Of a stretch of 64,000 bases of DNA, positions 17,533-26,985 are shown piece after piece (position 1 is the first letter of the stretch; each line of letters starts with the position of its first letter). The notes under the pieces were generated by a model that was given only the letters and a program-made list of their open reading frames with translations, did not search any database and was not told the DNA's origin. The stretch is from positions 992,001-1,056,000 of the forward strand of contig NZ_CP068983.1 in NCBI RefSeq assembly GCF_016801025.1. The letters run 5' to 3'. The position numbers and the translations under genes are program-made. Source of the DNA: Paradevosia shaoguanensis. Its GTDB lineage: Bacteria > Pseudomonadota > Alphaproteobacteria > Rhizobiales > Devosiaceae.

Positions 17533-18268
17533 TGCACAGCCAGTTCAACCGCCACCTGCCGGTCAAGGGCACCTACAACATCCGCGACCTCGGCGGCTAT
17601 GCAGCCGGCGACAGCCAGACCCAGTGGCGCCGCATCCTGCGCGCCGATGGCCTCCACCGCCTCGATGCCGAAGGCATGGATAATCTGGTCTCCGAGGGCG
17701 TCACAACGGTCATCGACCTGCGCCATGAGGGCGAACTGGCGACCCAGCCCAACCCGTTCAGTGCCAACCCGGCCGTCGCCTATCATAACGTCTCGCTTTT
17801 CGATCAGCTCGCTCCCGAGCCGGGCGAAAGCGGCGACGTGCTGCTCGAACTCTATAAGCTCGCACTCACTACCCGCCAGCCGGCCATCGCTGAGGTGCTG
17901 ACCATCATTGCCGAGGCGCCGGAAGGCACGGTGCTGTTCCACTGCACCGCCGGCAAGGATCGTACCGGCATCGTCTCGGCGCTGCTGCTCTCGCTCGCCG
18001 GTGTGGAAGCGGGGCTCATCGTCGAGGACTACGCGCTCACCGGCCAGATGATCGCCCCGATGGTCGACGAGATCATCGCCAATGCTGCCGAACGTGGCGC
18101 TGACATCGAAAGCTTCCGTCCGCTCCTCGCCTCCGAGCCCTCGACCATGCACGCCACCATCGCCCACCTCGAAGAGAACTATGGCACCGCCGTCGCCTAT
18201 CTCGAGCGCATCGGCCTGCCGGCAGCCGTTATCGACCGCCTCCGCAACCGCCTTCTGGGAGAAGCCTC

Positions 18269-18272
<4 letters not shown>
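17532..18272 (+). CDS. Tyrosine-phosphatase-fold protein (cysteine-dependent phosphatase)
   Basis: A 246-residue protein with the P-loop H-C-T-A-G-K-D-R-T-G; the nucleophile is Cys138 and the phosphate-binding arginine Arg144 (C-x5-R). The N-terminal N-I-R-D-L-G-G is typical of the bacterial tyrosine/serine phosphatase family that includes lipid and phosphoinositide phosphatases. It is translationally coupled to both neighbours (TAATG before, GTGA after), between a permease and the ATPase of the same importer. A role in dephosphorylating the imported compound, or in controlling the transporter, is inferred. Confidence 0.9.
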
Positions 18273-19369
<1,097 letters not shown>

Positions 19370-19380
19370 CCAATAGCTCG

Positions 19381-19405
19381 GTTGGTGGCGCTCGGCGCCA
19401 CCAAC
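19381..19405. terminator. Hairpin between convergent ABC and folC genes
   Basis: A perfect 10-bp stem, GTTGGTGGCG with CGCCACCAAC, and a 5-base loop, ending one base before the folC stop codon. It lies 11 bases after the ATPase stop. No T tract is present. Confidence 0.6.
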
Positions 19406-20698
19406 TCACACCGGTGGCGTGCCGTTCAACGCCAGCACATTGCCGGCAAGGTGCAGCGAGCCGCAGATCACTACGCGCGCGCCCTTTACTTCGGCTGCGG
19501 CCTCCAGCGCGGACTTGACGCTCCGCTTTGGGCCGGCCTTGAGACCTAGCCCTCGCGCCACCTCCGCCAAGTCCGACGCTTTCCATGCTGCACGATCGCC
19601 GGGGATCGGCACGGTGAAAACCGCCACCGGCTCGTCACCGAAATGCCGGAGGAACCCCGTGGCGTCCTTGTTGGCGAATGTGCCCATTATCAGCACCAGC
19701 GGCTTGGGAGCGCGCGCATTCATCTGCCTCAGCGAATCCGCCAGCACGCCGCCACCAGCTTCGTTGTGCCCACCATCCAGCCAGAGCTCCTGGCCGGGGG
19801 AGAGCAACGCCGAGAGCTTTCCCTTGATCGGCGATAGCCGCCCCGGCCACTCGACCGTCTGGAGGCCCTTGGCGATGTCAGCATCGCTCACTGGCAAGCC
19901 GAAATGTCGAACGGCCGCGATTGCGGTCGCAGCGTTGCCAATCTGGTGCGTACCTGCCAGGCGCGGGCGAGGCAGGTCGAGTAGACCGTCATTATCCTGG
20001 TAGACAAGGCGCCCGTTCTGCTCGAAGCCCTCGAAATCCTGACCAGCGACAAACGGGGTAACGCCCAGCTTGCGCGCCTCAGCCTCGATGGCGGCCAGTC
20101 CCTCGTCGGTCTGGCGGGCAATCACTGCCTTCGCTCCACGCTTGAGAATGCCAGCTTTCTCGGCAGCGATCCCCGCTACCTTGGAGCCGAGATATTCGAT
20201 GTGGTCGACGGACACTGGCGTGATGATGGTGCCGAGCGGGTGTTCGACCACATTGGTCGCATCAAACCGGCCTCCCATGCCGACCTCGAGTAGCAGGAAA
20301 TCCGCTGGCTCCTCAGCAAAGAGGTAGAGCGCCACGGCGGTCGTGATCTCGAAATAGGTAATCGCCTTGCCGCCATTGACCCGCTCGCAATGTTCGAGCG
20401 CCGCGTTGAGCTGGCGATTGGAAACGAGCTTGCCCGCCAGCCGGATGCGCTCGCGGAAATGCACGAGGTGCGGCGAGGTATAGACATGCACCTTCTTGCC
20501 CGACGCTTCGAGCATGGCGCGAAGATTGGCAACGGTCGAGCCTTTGCCGTTGGTCCCGGCCACATGGATGACTGGCGGTAGCCGATCCTGCGGACGGCCG
20601 AGATCATCCAGTAACCGCAGGATCCGGTCGAGCGTCAGGTCGATAAGCTTGGGGTGCAGCGCCAGGAGGCGCGAGAGAATGGCGTCGGTGCGGGACAA
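19406..20698 (-). CDS. folC: Bifunctional dihydrofolate/folylpolyglutamate synthase
   Basis: A 430-residue Mur-ligase-like enzyme that joins glutamate to dihydropteroate and extends folate polyglutamate tails. The ATP-binding loop G-T-N-G-K-G-S is at about residues 48-54, the S-P-H-L and F-E-I-T-T segments follow, and the C-terminal ligase domain is complete (L-D-G-G-H-N). The start is TTG at 20698, preceded by GGGAG at usual spacing. It is followed by a hairpin and is convergent with the ABC operon. Confidence 0.95.
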   Translation of the reverse strand: MSRTDAILSRLLALHPKLIDLTLDRILRLLDDLGRPQDRLPPVIHVAGTNGKGSTVANLRAMLEASGKKVHVYTSPHLVHFRERIRLAGKLVSNRQLNAALEHCERVNGGKAITYFEITTAVALYLFAEEPADFLLLEVGMGGRFDATNVVEHPLGTIITPVSVDHIEYLGSKVAGIAAEKAGILKRGAKAVIARQTDEGLAAIEAEARKLGVTPFVAGQDFEGFEQNGRLVYQDNDGLLDLPRPRLAGTHQIGNAATAIAAVRHFGLPVSDADIAKGLQTVEWPGRLSPIKGKLSALLSPGQELWLDGGHNEAGGGVLADSLRQMNARAPKPLVLIMGTFANKDATGFLRHFGDEPVAVFTVPIPGDRAAWKASDLAEVARGLGLKAGPKRSVKSALEAAAEVKGARVVICGSLHLAGNVLALNGTPPV

Positions 20699-20781
20699 GG
20701 AAGGCTCCCGGGAATCAAGGACTTGGAAAATAGGCCATCCGCAGGTGCGGGGCTACTGGGCAGAAAGGTTAGGCCCCGCTC

Positions 20782-21381
20782 CTATATCACGGTACGAGCC
20801 TTGAGCGCCTGACTGAGCGTGCCCTCGTCGAGATAGTCCAACTCGCCGCCCACCGGGACACCATGGGCAAGGCGCGTGACCTTCACGCCCATGCCCGCAA
20901 GTCGATCGGTGATGTAATGCGCTGTCGTCTGCCCTTCGACAGTGGCATTGACTGCCAGCACGATCTCGGAAAACTCCGGCGCGCGCTTGACAAGGCTGTC
21001 GATGGAAAGGTCTTCCGGCCCGACGCCGTCGAGCGGCGAGAGCACGCCCCCCAGCACGTGGTACTTGACCATCCCCACCCCGGCGCGTTCAAGCGCCCAC
21101 AGGTCGGAGACATCTTCGACCACGATCAAGATGCCGCCTTCGCCGCGTCGTGGGTCTGAGCAGATGCCGCAAGGGGAGCGAGTATCGATATTGCCGCAGA
21201 CGTCGCAGGTGCGCACGGCATCGACCGCCCGGTCGAGTGCCGCCGAGAGCGGCACCATGAGCGTTTCCTTCTTCTTGATGAGCTGCAGCACAGCGCGCCG
21301 CGCCGAGCGCGGTCCGAGGCCTGGAAGCCGCGCCATAAGCTGGATCAGTTGCTCGATCTCAGGTCCGCCCGATGTGGCCAT
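20782..21381 (-). CDS. recR: Recombination mediator protein RecR
   Basis: A 199-residue protein with an N-terminal helix-hairpin-helix, the four-cysteine zinc finger (C-D-V-C and C-G-I-C around residues 57-72) and a Toprim domain. It works with RecO and RecF to load RecA at gaps. It is 7 bases downstream of ybaB, in the widely conserved dnaX-ybaB-recR order. Confidence 0.97.
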   Translation of the reverse strand: MATSGGPEIEQLIQLMARLPGLGPRSARRAVLQLIKKKETLMVPLSAALDRAVDAVRTCDVCGNIDTRSPCGICSDPRRGEGGILIVVEDVSDLWALERAGVGMVKYHVLGGVLSPLDGVGPEDLSIDSLVKRAPEFSEIVLAVNATVEGQTTAHYITDRLAGMGVKVTRLAHGVPVGGELDYLDEGTLSQALKARTVI

Positions 21382-21388
21382 CGCGTCC

Positions 21389-21712
21389 TCAGAAGGGGAA
21401 TTTCATGCCCGGAGGCAGCGGCAGGCCAGCAGTGACTTCCTGCATGCGGCTGTTCATCTCGACCTCTGCCTTGCTCTTGGCATCAGCATGAGCCGCGATG
21501 ATGAGATCCTCAATCATCTCAGCGTCTTCCGGCTTGATCAGCGACGGATCGATCTTGAGGCCCTTGAGTTCGCCCTTGCCGGAAAGCGAAACCTTCACCA
21601 GACCGCCGCCCGACTGACCTTCCACGACCAGATTGCCCAGTTCGGCCTGCATCTGCTGCATCTTGGCCTGCATTTCCTGGGCCTTCTTCATCATGTTCAG
21701 GAAGTCTGCCAT
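21389..21712 (-). CDS. YbaB/EbfC nucleoid-associated protein
   Basis: A 107-residue DNA-binding protein with an M/Q/K-rich N-terminal helix ([11 protein letters not shown]) and the usual C-terminal G-L-P-L-P-P-G-M. The ATG at 21712 overlaps the dnaX stop by one base (TGATG), showing coupling. Members bind DNA as dimers and shape the nucleoid. Length is standard. Confidence 0.96.
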   Translation of the reverse strand: MADFLNMMKKAQEMQAKMQQMQAELGNLVVEGQSGGGLVKVSLSGKGELKGLKIDPSLIKPEDAEMIEDLIIAAHADAKSKAEVEMNSRMQEVTAGLPLPPGMKFPF

Positions 21713-23448
21713 CAATCGTCCTCGTCGGGTTCAGGTAGGGGATGTTCGTTTATCGCCGGTATGTCGTCACGCACGGCGACGTTCACAACCTTGGCGCCAG
21801 GAAAAGTTTCGAGAATTGCCTGCACCAGCGGATCGTCATGGGCGTCGGCCACCTGCTGTGCGCGCCGATCGTCGCGCTGCTGGCGGATAGTGCGCCCTTC
21901 GGTCGGTCTGGTCGAAACCGTTACCAGCCACGGCTTGCCGGTCCAGGTCTTGAGGCGCGCCGACAGCGTCTGGACGACGGTCGGGTTAGCGCCTTCCATC
22001 AACGCAACTTCGATGCGCCCTTCAGCGAAAGCCACCGGACGCATGTCGCTTTCGAGCGCATGCTTAAGGAGGATATCCCGCTTCTCACCAGCGAGCGTCA
22101 CGAGCTCGGCATAGCTGCGCGGATTGGGCATGGCCGGCGGCGCGATAGCCTGGGGGGTGTTGTCGTAGATGGGCGCGGGATTTTCGTATTGCGGTGCCGG
22201 ATTTTCGACACGCAATGCCTGCCCGCCACCGCCATTGCCACCGCCGCGCGGCGGCGGGGGCGTGGAAGGCGGCGCAGAGGCGAGCGGCTGGCGCGCCAGC
22301 TTGCTCAGAAGCTCGTCGGGCGAAGGCAGGTCGGCAGCATAGGCCAGGCGCACCAGCACCATTTCGGCGGCCTGCAACGCGTTGCCGGCCTTGGACACTT
22401 CCTCGAAACCCTTGAAGAGAATCTGCCAGGCACGCGTCAAGGCCCGCATACCCAGCTTCGAGGCCAGTTCCGCGCCACGTTTGCGCTCATCGGGTGTCAA
22501 CGACACATCATCGGCGGCTGAGGGCACGACCTTGATGCGGGTCACCAGATGCGTGAAATCGGCAAGGTCCGAGACGATAGTCTGCGGATCGGCACCGGCA
22601 TCGTAGAGGGCCTTGATTGCGGCAAAGGCTTCGGAGATGCGACCTGCCATCAGGTCTTCGAAAAGATCGATGGTCTTGGCACGGTCGCCCAAGCCCAGCA
22701 TCGCCTTGACGGTATCGGCCGTCACCTTGCCGTCGCCATGGGCGATGGCCTGATCGAGGAGCGAGAGGCAATCTCGGGCCGAGCCTTCGCCGGCGCGCAC
22801 GATCATGGCCAGCGCGTCGGGCTCGAAGGCGACGCCTTCCTTTTCGAGAATGCCGGCCAGATAGGGCGACATGATCTCGGGGCCGATGCGCCGCAGGTCG
22901 AAGCGCATGCAGCGCGAAAGAATCGTCACCGGCACCTTGCGGATTTCGGTGGTGGCGAAGATGAACTTCACATAGGGCGGCGGCTCTTCGAGCGTCTTGA
23001 GCAGCCCGTTGAAGGCCGCCGTCGAGAGCATGTGCACTTCGTCGATGATATAGACTTTATAGGGTGCCGAAACCGGCCCGTACTTCACCGAGTCGATGAT
23101 CTCGCGGATGTCGTTGATCGACGTGTTGGACGCCGCGTCCATTTCGACGACGTCAACATGCCGCCCCTCGATGATGGCGCGGTCATGTACGCCCTCGCGA
23201 TCGAGATCAAGCGTGGGATGGCGGCCGGTTTCGTCCTCGTAGTTGAAGGCGCGCGCCAGGATGCGGGCCGTCGTAGTCTTGCCGACCCCGCGCACGCCGG
23301 TCAGGATGAAGGCGTGGTGGATGCGGTTGGACTTGAAGGCGTTGCCCAGCGTCTGCACCATCGCATCCTGGCCGATGAGCGTAGAAAAACTCGACGGACG
23401 ATATTTCCGCGCCAGGACGAGATAGGGGGATGAATCTGTGGTGGCCAT
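21712..23448 (-). CDS. dnaX: DNA polymerase III subunit gamma/tau
   Basis: A 578-residue AAA+ clamp-loader subunit with Walker A (G-V-R-G-V-G-K-T-T-T), D-E-V-H-M-L and the sensor/arginine-finger region (L-S-R-C-M-R-F-D). The C-terminal third is proline/glycine-rich and then tau-like. The segment between Walker A and E-M-D-A-A-S, which in E. coli holds a four-cysteine zinc module, has no cysteines here. No obvious A-run frameshift site was seen, so separate gamma production is unsupported. It heads the dnaX-ybaB-recR operon. Confidence 0.97.
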   Translation of the reverse strand: MATTDSSPYLVLARKYRPSSFSTLIGQDAMVQTLGNAFKSNRIHHAFILTGVRGVGKTTTARILARAFNYEDETGRHPTLDLDREGVHDRAIIEGRHVDVVEMDAASNTSINDIREIIDSVKYGPVSAPYKVYIIDEVHMLSTAAFNGLLKTLEEPPPYVKFIFATTEIRKVPVTILSRCMRFDLRRIGPEIMSPYLAGILEKEGVAFEPDALAMIVRAGEGSARDCLSLLDQAIAHGDGKVTADTVKAMLGLGDRAKTIDLFEDLMAGRISEAFAAIKALYDAGADPQTIVSDLADFTHLVTRIKVVPSAADDVSLTPDERKRGAELASKLGMRALTRAWQILFKGFEEVSKAGNALQAAEMVLVRLAYAADLPSPDELLSKLARQPLASAPPSTPPPPRGGGNGGGGQALRVENPAPQYENPAPIYDNTPQAIAPPAMPNPRSYAELVTLAGEKRDILLKHALESDMRPVAFAEGRIEVALMEGANPTVVQTLSARLKTWTGKPWLVTVSTRPTEGRTIRQQRDDRRAQQVADAHDDPLVQAILETFPGAKVVNVAVRDDIPAINEHPLPEPDEDD

Positions 23449-23514
23449 GCCGAGCCGTTAAACCGTAAATCTTGGGAAATAGCCAGCGGCTTTCGGCCGA
23501 CTATGGGCCATCAT

Positions 23515-23553
23515 GTAGGAGCCTGGCAACGACCGGAAAAGGTCGCGCCAGGC
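23515..23553 (-). repeat. Truncated second copy of the SRP RNA 3' end, forming a hairpin
   Basis: Positions 23515-23544 match 25538-25567, the 3' end of the SRP RNA gene plus flank, at 26 of 30 bases by eye, in the same orientation. The rest of the RNA, including the conserved SRP core, is absent here. The segment also forms a stem, GCCTGGC (23521-23527) with GCCAGGC (23547-23553), so it may serve as a terminator. The two copies bracket the hydrolase/glyoxalase/TetR genes, as attachment-site duplications do. Confidence 0.6.
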
Positions 23554-23585
23554 TTATTCGCAGGCAGTCGATGGCGAGAGGGTGG

Positions 23586-24410
23586 TCAGTCGGCCAGACT
23601 ACGGGCCATTGCTGCGGCGAAAGCGTCCGGCTCGGTTTCAAAGCCCATATGGTCGCCCGGGAAGGCGACAGGCTGTACGCCAAGGCGGTTGGCGAGGGCC
23701 GTTCCCATGGCATGGATGGGTTGATCCACTGAGCCCACGCCGAGTGCAACGACAATGCGTTTAGGATCGGCACGAAGGGCGGCAAGGTTGGGCTCGTAAC
23801 TGGACAGCGAGACGACGCCATCAGCCAGCCAATATTCGAAATTGCCACTGACGCGGGCAAAAGTCCCCATGGCTTCCGGCGTCATGTCCGGCGGCGGCCC
23901 GTCCATGTCTTCGCTGAGCCCGTTCTGTGAAAAAAACAGCCCCATGGCGGCCTCAACGCCATCGCGTCGATATGTGGCTTGCAGCTCGTCGTTGGTGGCA
24001 AGAACGGGCGCGGGATCATCGAGCAGCATCACTGTCGGCGGCTCGTGGGCTATCAGGCGCTTCACCAGATGAGGGTAACGCGCCGCAAGGTTGAGGCCGA
24101 TCTGGGCGCCGCCGCTGGTGCCGAACACATAAGCTGGCCCATCACCCGCCGCTTCGATGAGTGCGGCTGCATCGTCGCCATGGATGTCCATATCCTGCGG
24201 TTGAGCTGCGCCATCGAACGTACTGCGTGAATTGCCACGCGGATCGTAGGCGACGACCCAGTAGCGGTCAGCCAGTCGCTGGGCGAGATCGGCAAAAACG
24301 CCAGCATCCTGCGGACCACCGGGAATGATGACGAGCAACGGCCCCCGCCCCACTGCCTCGTAGTAGAGGCGAGCGCCCGGCACCTTGATCGTATCGCTGG
24401 TGACTTGCAT
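23586..24410 (-). CDS. Alpha/beta hydrolase
   Basis: A 274-residue alpha/beta-fold hydrolase. The oxyanion region is I-I-P-G-G-P, the nucleophile elbow is G-T-S-G-G near residue 95 and the C-terminal catalytic histidine is in F-P-G-D-H-M-G-F. The ATG at 24410 has GGAGGG 7 bases upstream; a GTG 6 bases earlier is too close to that site. It follows the glyoxalase-like gene by 12 bases in the TetR-controlled cassette. The substrate is unknown; an ester or lactone is likely. Confidence 0.9.
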   Translation of the reverse strand: MQVTSDTIKVPGARLYYEAVGRGPLLVIIPGGPQDAGVFADLAQRLADRYWVVAYDPRGNSRSTFDGAAQPQDMDIHGDDAAALIEAAGDGPAYVFGTSGGAQIGLNLAARYPHLVKRLIAHEPPTVMLLDDPAPVLATNDELQATYRRDGVEAAMGLFFSQNGLSEDMDGPPPDMTPEAMGTFARVSGNFEYWLADGVVSLSSYEPNLAALRADPKRIVVALGVGSVDQPIHAMGTALANRLGVQPVAFPGDHMGFETEPDAFAAAMARSLAD

Positions 24411-24422
24411 TGCCACGCCCTC

Positions 24423-24788
24423 CTATCGATCAGCCAGGATCATGCGATTGCCTTCGCTGTCGCGAAACTCGGCAATCGTGCGGCCGGGAGCCCAGGGCGC
24501 TTCTTGCGGCTCGGTGATGATCTCAACGCCCTTGACGCGCATGGCCTCGATGGTTGCGACGAGTTTCTCGTCGATGATGACCATGACGGGCTCGTCGGAT
24601 GGCTGCTCATCGGCGCGATGCAGGAAGTGCAGGTTTGTCTGAGCGCCGGGAAAGCTCAGCTCTACCCAGTGCCAGTCACTCGGGCCCATGGGCGCGTCAG
24701 CGGCAACTTCGCAGCCGAGATGCTCCGCGTAGAACGCCTTGGCGCGAGGCTGGTTGAAAACAGGAAGTTCGGCGAACTGAATATGCAT
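24423..24788 (-). CDS. Glyoxalase/bleomycin-resistance (VOC) superfamily protein
   Basis: A 121-residue single VOC unit with a paired beta-alpha-beta-beta-beta layout, starting F-A-E-L-P-V-F-N and ending F-R-D-S-E-G-N-R-M, as in small metal-dependent lyases and resistance proteins. It is preceded by AAGGAG and is the first gene of the two-gene operon divergent from tetR. Likely a detoxification role; the reaction is unknown. Confidence 0.88.
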   Translation of the reverse strand: MHIQFAELPVFNQPRAKAFYAEHLGCEVAADAPMGPSDWHWVELSFPGAQTNLHFLHRADEQPSDEPVMVIIDEKLVATIEAMRVKGVEIITEPQEAPWAPGRTIAEFRDSEGNRMILADR

Positions 24789-24806
24789 GCTTCGCTCCTT
24801 AAGTGA

Positions 24807-24853
24807 ACTAGACCGTCCAGTTCCGTCTATTGCATCAAACTAGACTGTCCAGT
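24807..24853. promoter_or_regulatory. Two TetR operators in tandem
   Basis: ACTAGACCGTCCAGT (24807-24821) and ACTAGACTGTCCAGT (24839-24853) are near-perfect 15-bp dyads differing at one base, with starts 32 bp apart, about three helical turns. They occupy the gap between the divergent glyoxalase and tetR genes, so the repressor probably binds as two dimers on one face of the DNA. Confidence 0.8.
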
Positions 24854-24896
24854 ACTACTTCGTCAAGGAGCACCGCTTCGGTTGGAGAATGTGGCG

Positions 24897-25541
24897 ATGG
24901 ACGAGGATGTAACGGGCGAAAAGCCCTCCCGATCGGAGGCCAAACGGCGCGCTATTCTGAATGCAGCCACAGAGGTGTTCCTCAAGAGCGGCTATCTCGG
25001 CACCAACATGGACGAGATCGCCGCCCTCTCCGGCGTATCCAAGCAAACCGTCTACAAGCACTTTTCCAGCAAGGAAGCGCTGTTCGTCGAGATCGTCTCC
25101 AGCATGACCAACACCGCCGGCGATCTCGTACACAACGACATCGCGGCAGCCGAGACCGAAGCTGTCCTTGCCGACTTTCTCATCGACTACGCCTATCGGC
25201 AGCTTTCGGTCGTGCTGACTCCCAGGCTGATGCAATTGAGGCGGCTGGTGATCGGGGAGGTGCCGCGCTTTCCCGACCTGGCGCGAGTACTCTACGAGCG
25301 CGGGCCGCTCCGGGCCATGCGCTCGCTGGCAGCGACGTTCGAGATTCTGGCGCAGCGCGGCTTCCTCACCATCGGGGAGCCGATGCTGGCGGCGCAGCAT
25401 TTCAATTGGCTGGTGATGTCCGAGCCGCTCAACCGCGCCATGCTGATGGGCGACGATGCCATTCCGGCGGACGAGGAATTGCGCCGGACGGCGCGCGAGG
25501 GCGTCCGGGTGTTTCTGGCAGCTTATGGCGGGGGAAAGTAG
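24897..25541 (+). CDS. TetR-family transcriptional regulator (AcrR-like)
   Basis: A 214-residue regulator with the TetR helix-turn-helix (I-A-A-L-S-G-V-S-K-Q-T-V-Y-K-H-F) and a C-terminal domain of the type often found in AcrR-like proteins. The ATG at 24897 with GGAGA is preferred; a TTG at 24882 preceded by AAGGAG is an alternative. It is divergent from the VOC/hydrolase operon, with twin operators between. Its stop codon touches the 3' end of the convergent SRP RNA gene. Confidence 0.92.
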   Translation: MDEDVTGEKPSRSEAKRRAILNAATEVFLKSGYLGTNMDEIAALSGVSKQTVYKHFSSKEALFVEIVSSMTNTAGDLVHNDIAAAETEAVLADFLIDYAYRQLSVVLTPRLMQLRRLVIGEVPRFPDLARVLYERGPLRAMRSLAATFEILAQRGFLTIGEPMLAAQHFNWLVMSEPLNRAMLMGDDAIPADEELRRTAREGVRVFLAAYGGGK

Positions 25542-25632
25542 GAGGCTGGCAACGACCCGTGAAGGTCTCGTTGGGGCTGCTTCCTTCCGGACCTGACCCG
25601 GTTGGCGAGGAACACGTCCGCGCCAACCTCCC
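25541..25632 (-). ncRNA. ffs: Signal recognition particle RNA, small bacterial (4.5S) type
   Basis: The minus strand contains the conserved core GGTCAGGTCCGGAAGGAAGC, which holds the SRP54/Ffh-binding GGAAGGAAGCAG loop. The ends pair: GGAGGTTGGC (complement of 25622-25631) with GCCAGCCTCC (complement of 25541-25550), giving an RNA of about 92 nt. It works with Ffh and FtsY in membrane protein targeting. The 3' 30 bases are repeated at 23515-23544. Confidence 0.95.
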
Positions 25633-25638
25633 GAGGGC

Positions 25639-26199
25639 CTATATGGAAGAGGATTGGGGCAAAGGCAAGTCCCTACCCTGCGCAATCGCCAGCACGGCGG
25701 CAATCCGCGCCTCGACCGGCGCCGGAGCGATATCGACAAGCTCGAACCCCGCCTCGCGATAGACCGCCTCATGCAGTTTCTCGAACTCCCGGGCCTCGGC
25801 CAGCCCGATCCGGCGGGCGGCGGTAGGTGTAATGAAGCCGAGCAGGCGGACGAAGCAGACTTTTGGCTCAAAGGTTTTGCAGGCGTTGGCTACGGCTTCC
25901 GACAGTTCGGCGCAGACCGGGTGGCCGAGGAAGCGGGCCAGAGCCAGCGTGCAAAGAGCAGAGCGGTCGTGAAAGACCAGCGGCGCCCCTGCCCCAGCCA
26001 GCCGCTCGACCTGCAGGGCCGCGATTCTGCGGGTGAAATCGCTCTCGAGCCAGGGCATTTCGATGCCCCTGGCCTGTTCGATGGCGATCACGTCGGTGGC
26101 GGCCTCGGGGATCGTGGTGAAGCCGCGTCGGGCCAGTTCCCGGATAAGGGTGGTCTTGCCGGCGCCGGGGGCGCCGGTGAGGATGAAATGCCGCGTCAT
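25639..26199 (-). CDS. Small AAA/P-loop ATPase (AAA_28-like)
   Basis: A 186-residue P-loop protein with Walker A G-A-P-G-A-G-K-T-T at residues 9-17, a D-R-S segment in the middle and a C-terminal alpha-helical end. The compact kinase-like fold resembles AAA_28 proteins, some of which phosphorylate small molecules. Its stop lies 7 bases upstream of the SRP RNA, so the RNA may be read from a promoter inside this gene. The substrate is unknown. Confidence 0.85.
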   Translation of the reverse strand: MTRHFILTGAPGAGKTTLIRELARRGFTTIPEAATDVIAIEQARGIEMPWLESDFTRRIAALQVERLAGAGAPLVFHDRSALCTLALARFLGHPVCAELSEAVANACKTFEPKVCFVRLLGFITPTAARRIGLAEAREFEKLHEAVYREAGFELVDIAPAPVEARIAAVLAIAQGRDLPLPQSSSI

Positions 26200-26330
26200 G
26201 GCGAGGCTCCGTTATTGGTGAATGATGGAGCGAAGGCGGATCAGCCGGCGCGTGGCGCAGGCTTTCCGGCCCTCTGACGTTTCAGCGGGGGAGGTTTTGG
26301 GCGGGTGGCGGGAGCAGACCGGCGGGCGGC

Positions 26331-26978
26331 TCAGCTTTCGAGCAGGGCCGCGATCTCGGTCCGCAGGAGCTGAATGCCGTCACCCTTCTGGGAAGAGGTG
26401 ATGACGAGCTCCGGATGCGCCGCGGGGCGCTTGGCGATGGCCGCCTTGGTGAGCGCGATCGTATGGTCGAGTTCGCGCGCGGTGAGCTTGTCGGCCTTGG
26501 TCAGCACGACCTGGTAGCTCACGGCCGCGCGATCAAGTTCGTTCATGACGGTGAGGTCATGCGGCTTGGGACCGTGGCGGCCATCCACCAGCACATAGAC
26601 GCGACGCAGCGTGGCGCGGCCGGTGAGATAGGCATGGATGAGGCGCGTCCAGGCGTCCACCTTGTCCTTGGGCGCCTTGGCGAAGCCGTAACCGGGCATA
26701 TCGACAATACGCAGCGGCTTGTCGGTGGATTCGAAGATGTTGAGTTCCTGCGTCCGCCCGGGCGTGTTGGACGTGCGCGCCAGAGCCGACGTACCGGCCA
26801 GGGCGTTGATCAGCGAGGATTTGCCGACATTGGAGCGGCCGGCAAAGGCGATCTCGACCCGATCCATCTCCGGCAGGTCAGCGATACGGACGGCGCCTTT
26901 GACGAAAACGAAAGGCCGGGCGAACAGCAGTCGCCCGGTCTCGATTGTGTCCGGCGGGAAATCGGAAAGTTCCGCCAA
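26331..26978 (-). CDS. engB: Ribosome biogenesis GTPase YihA/YsxC
   Basis: A 215-residue TRAFAC GTPase for large-subunit assembly, with G1 [10 protein letters not shown]3 D-M-P-G-Y-G and G4 T-K-A-D. The start is TTG at 26978 with GAGG 5 bases upstream. It follows yidC by 7 bases, in the conserved rpmH-rnpA-yidC-engB order of alphaproteobacteria. Confidence 0.96.
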   Translation of the reverse strand: MAELSDFPPDTIETGRLLFARPFVFVKGAVRIADLPEMDRVEIAFAGRSNVGKSSLINALAGTSALARTSNTPGRTQELNIFESTDKPLRIVDMPGYGFAKAPKDKVDAWTRLIHAYLTGRATLRRVYVLVDGRHGPKPHDLTVMNELDRAAVSYQVVLTKADKLTARELDHTIALTKAAIAKRPAAHPELVITSSQKGDGIQLLRTEIAALLES

Positions 26979-26985
26979 TCTGGCC

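Noticed and set aside
25541-25632. CRISPR-like or transposon inverted repeats around 25.5 kb
   Set aside because: The paired ends are the terminal stem of the SRP RNA, identified by its conserved core.
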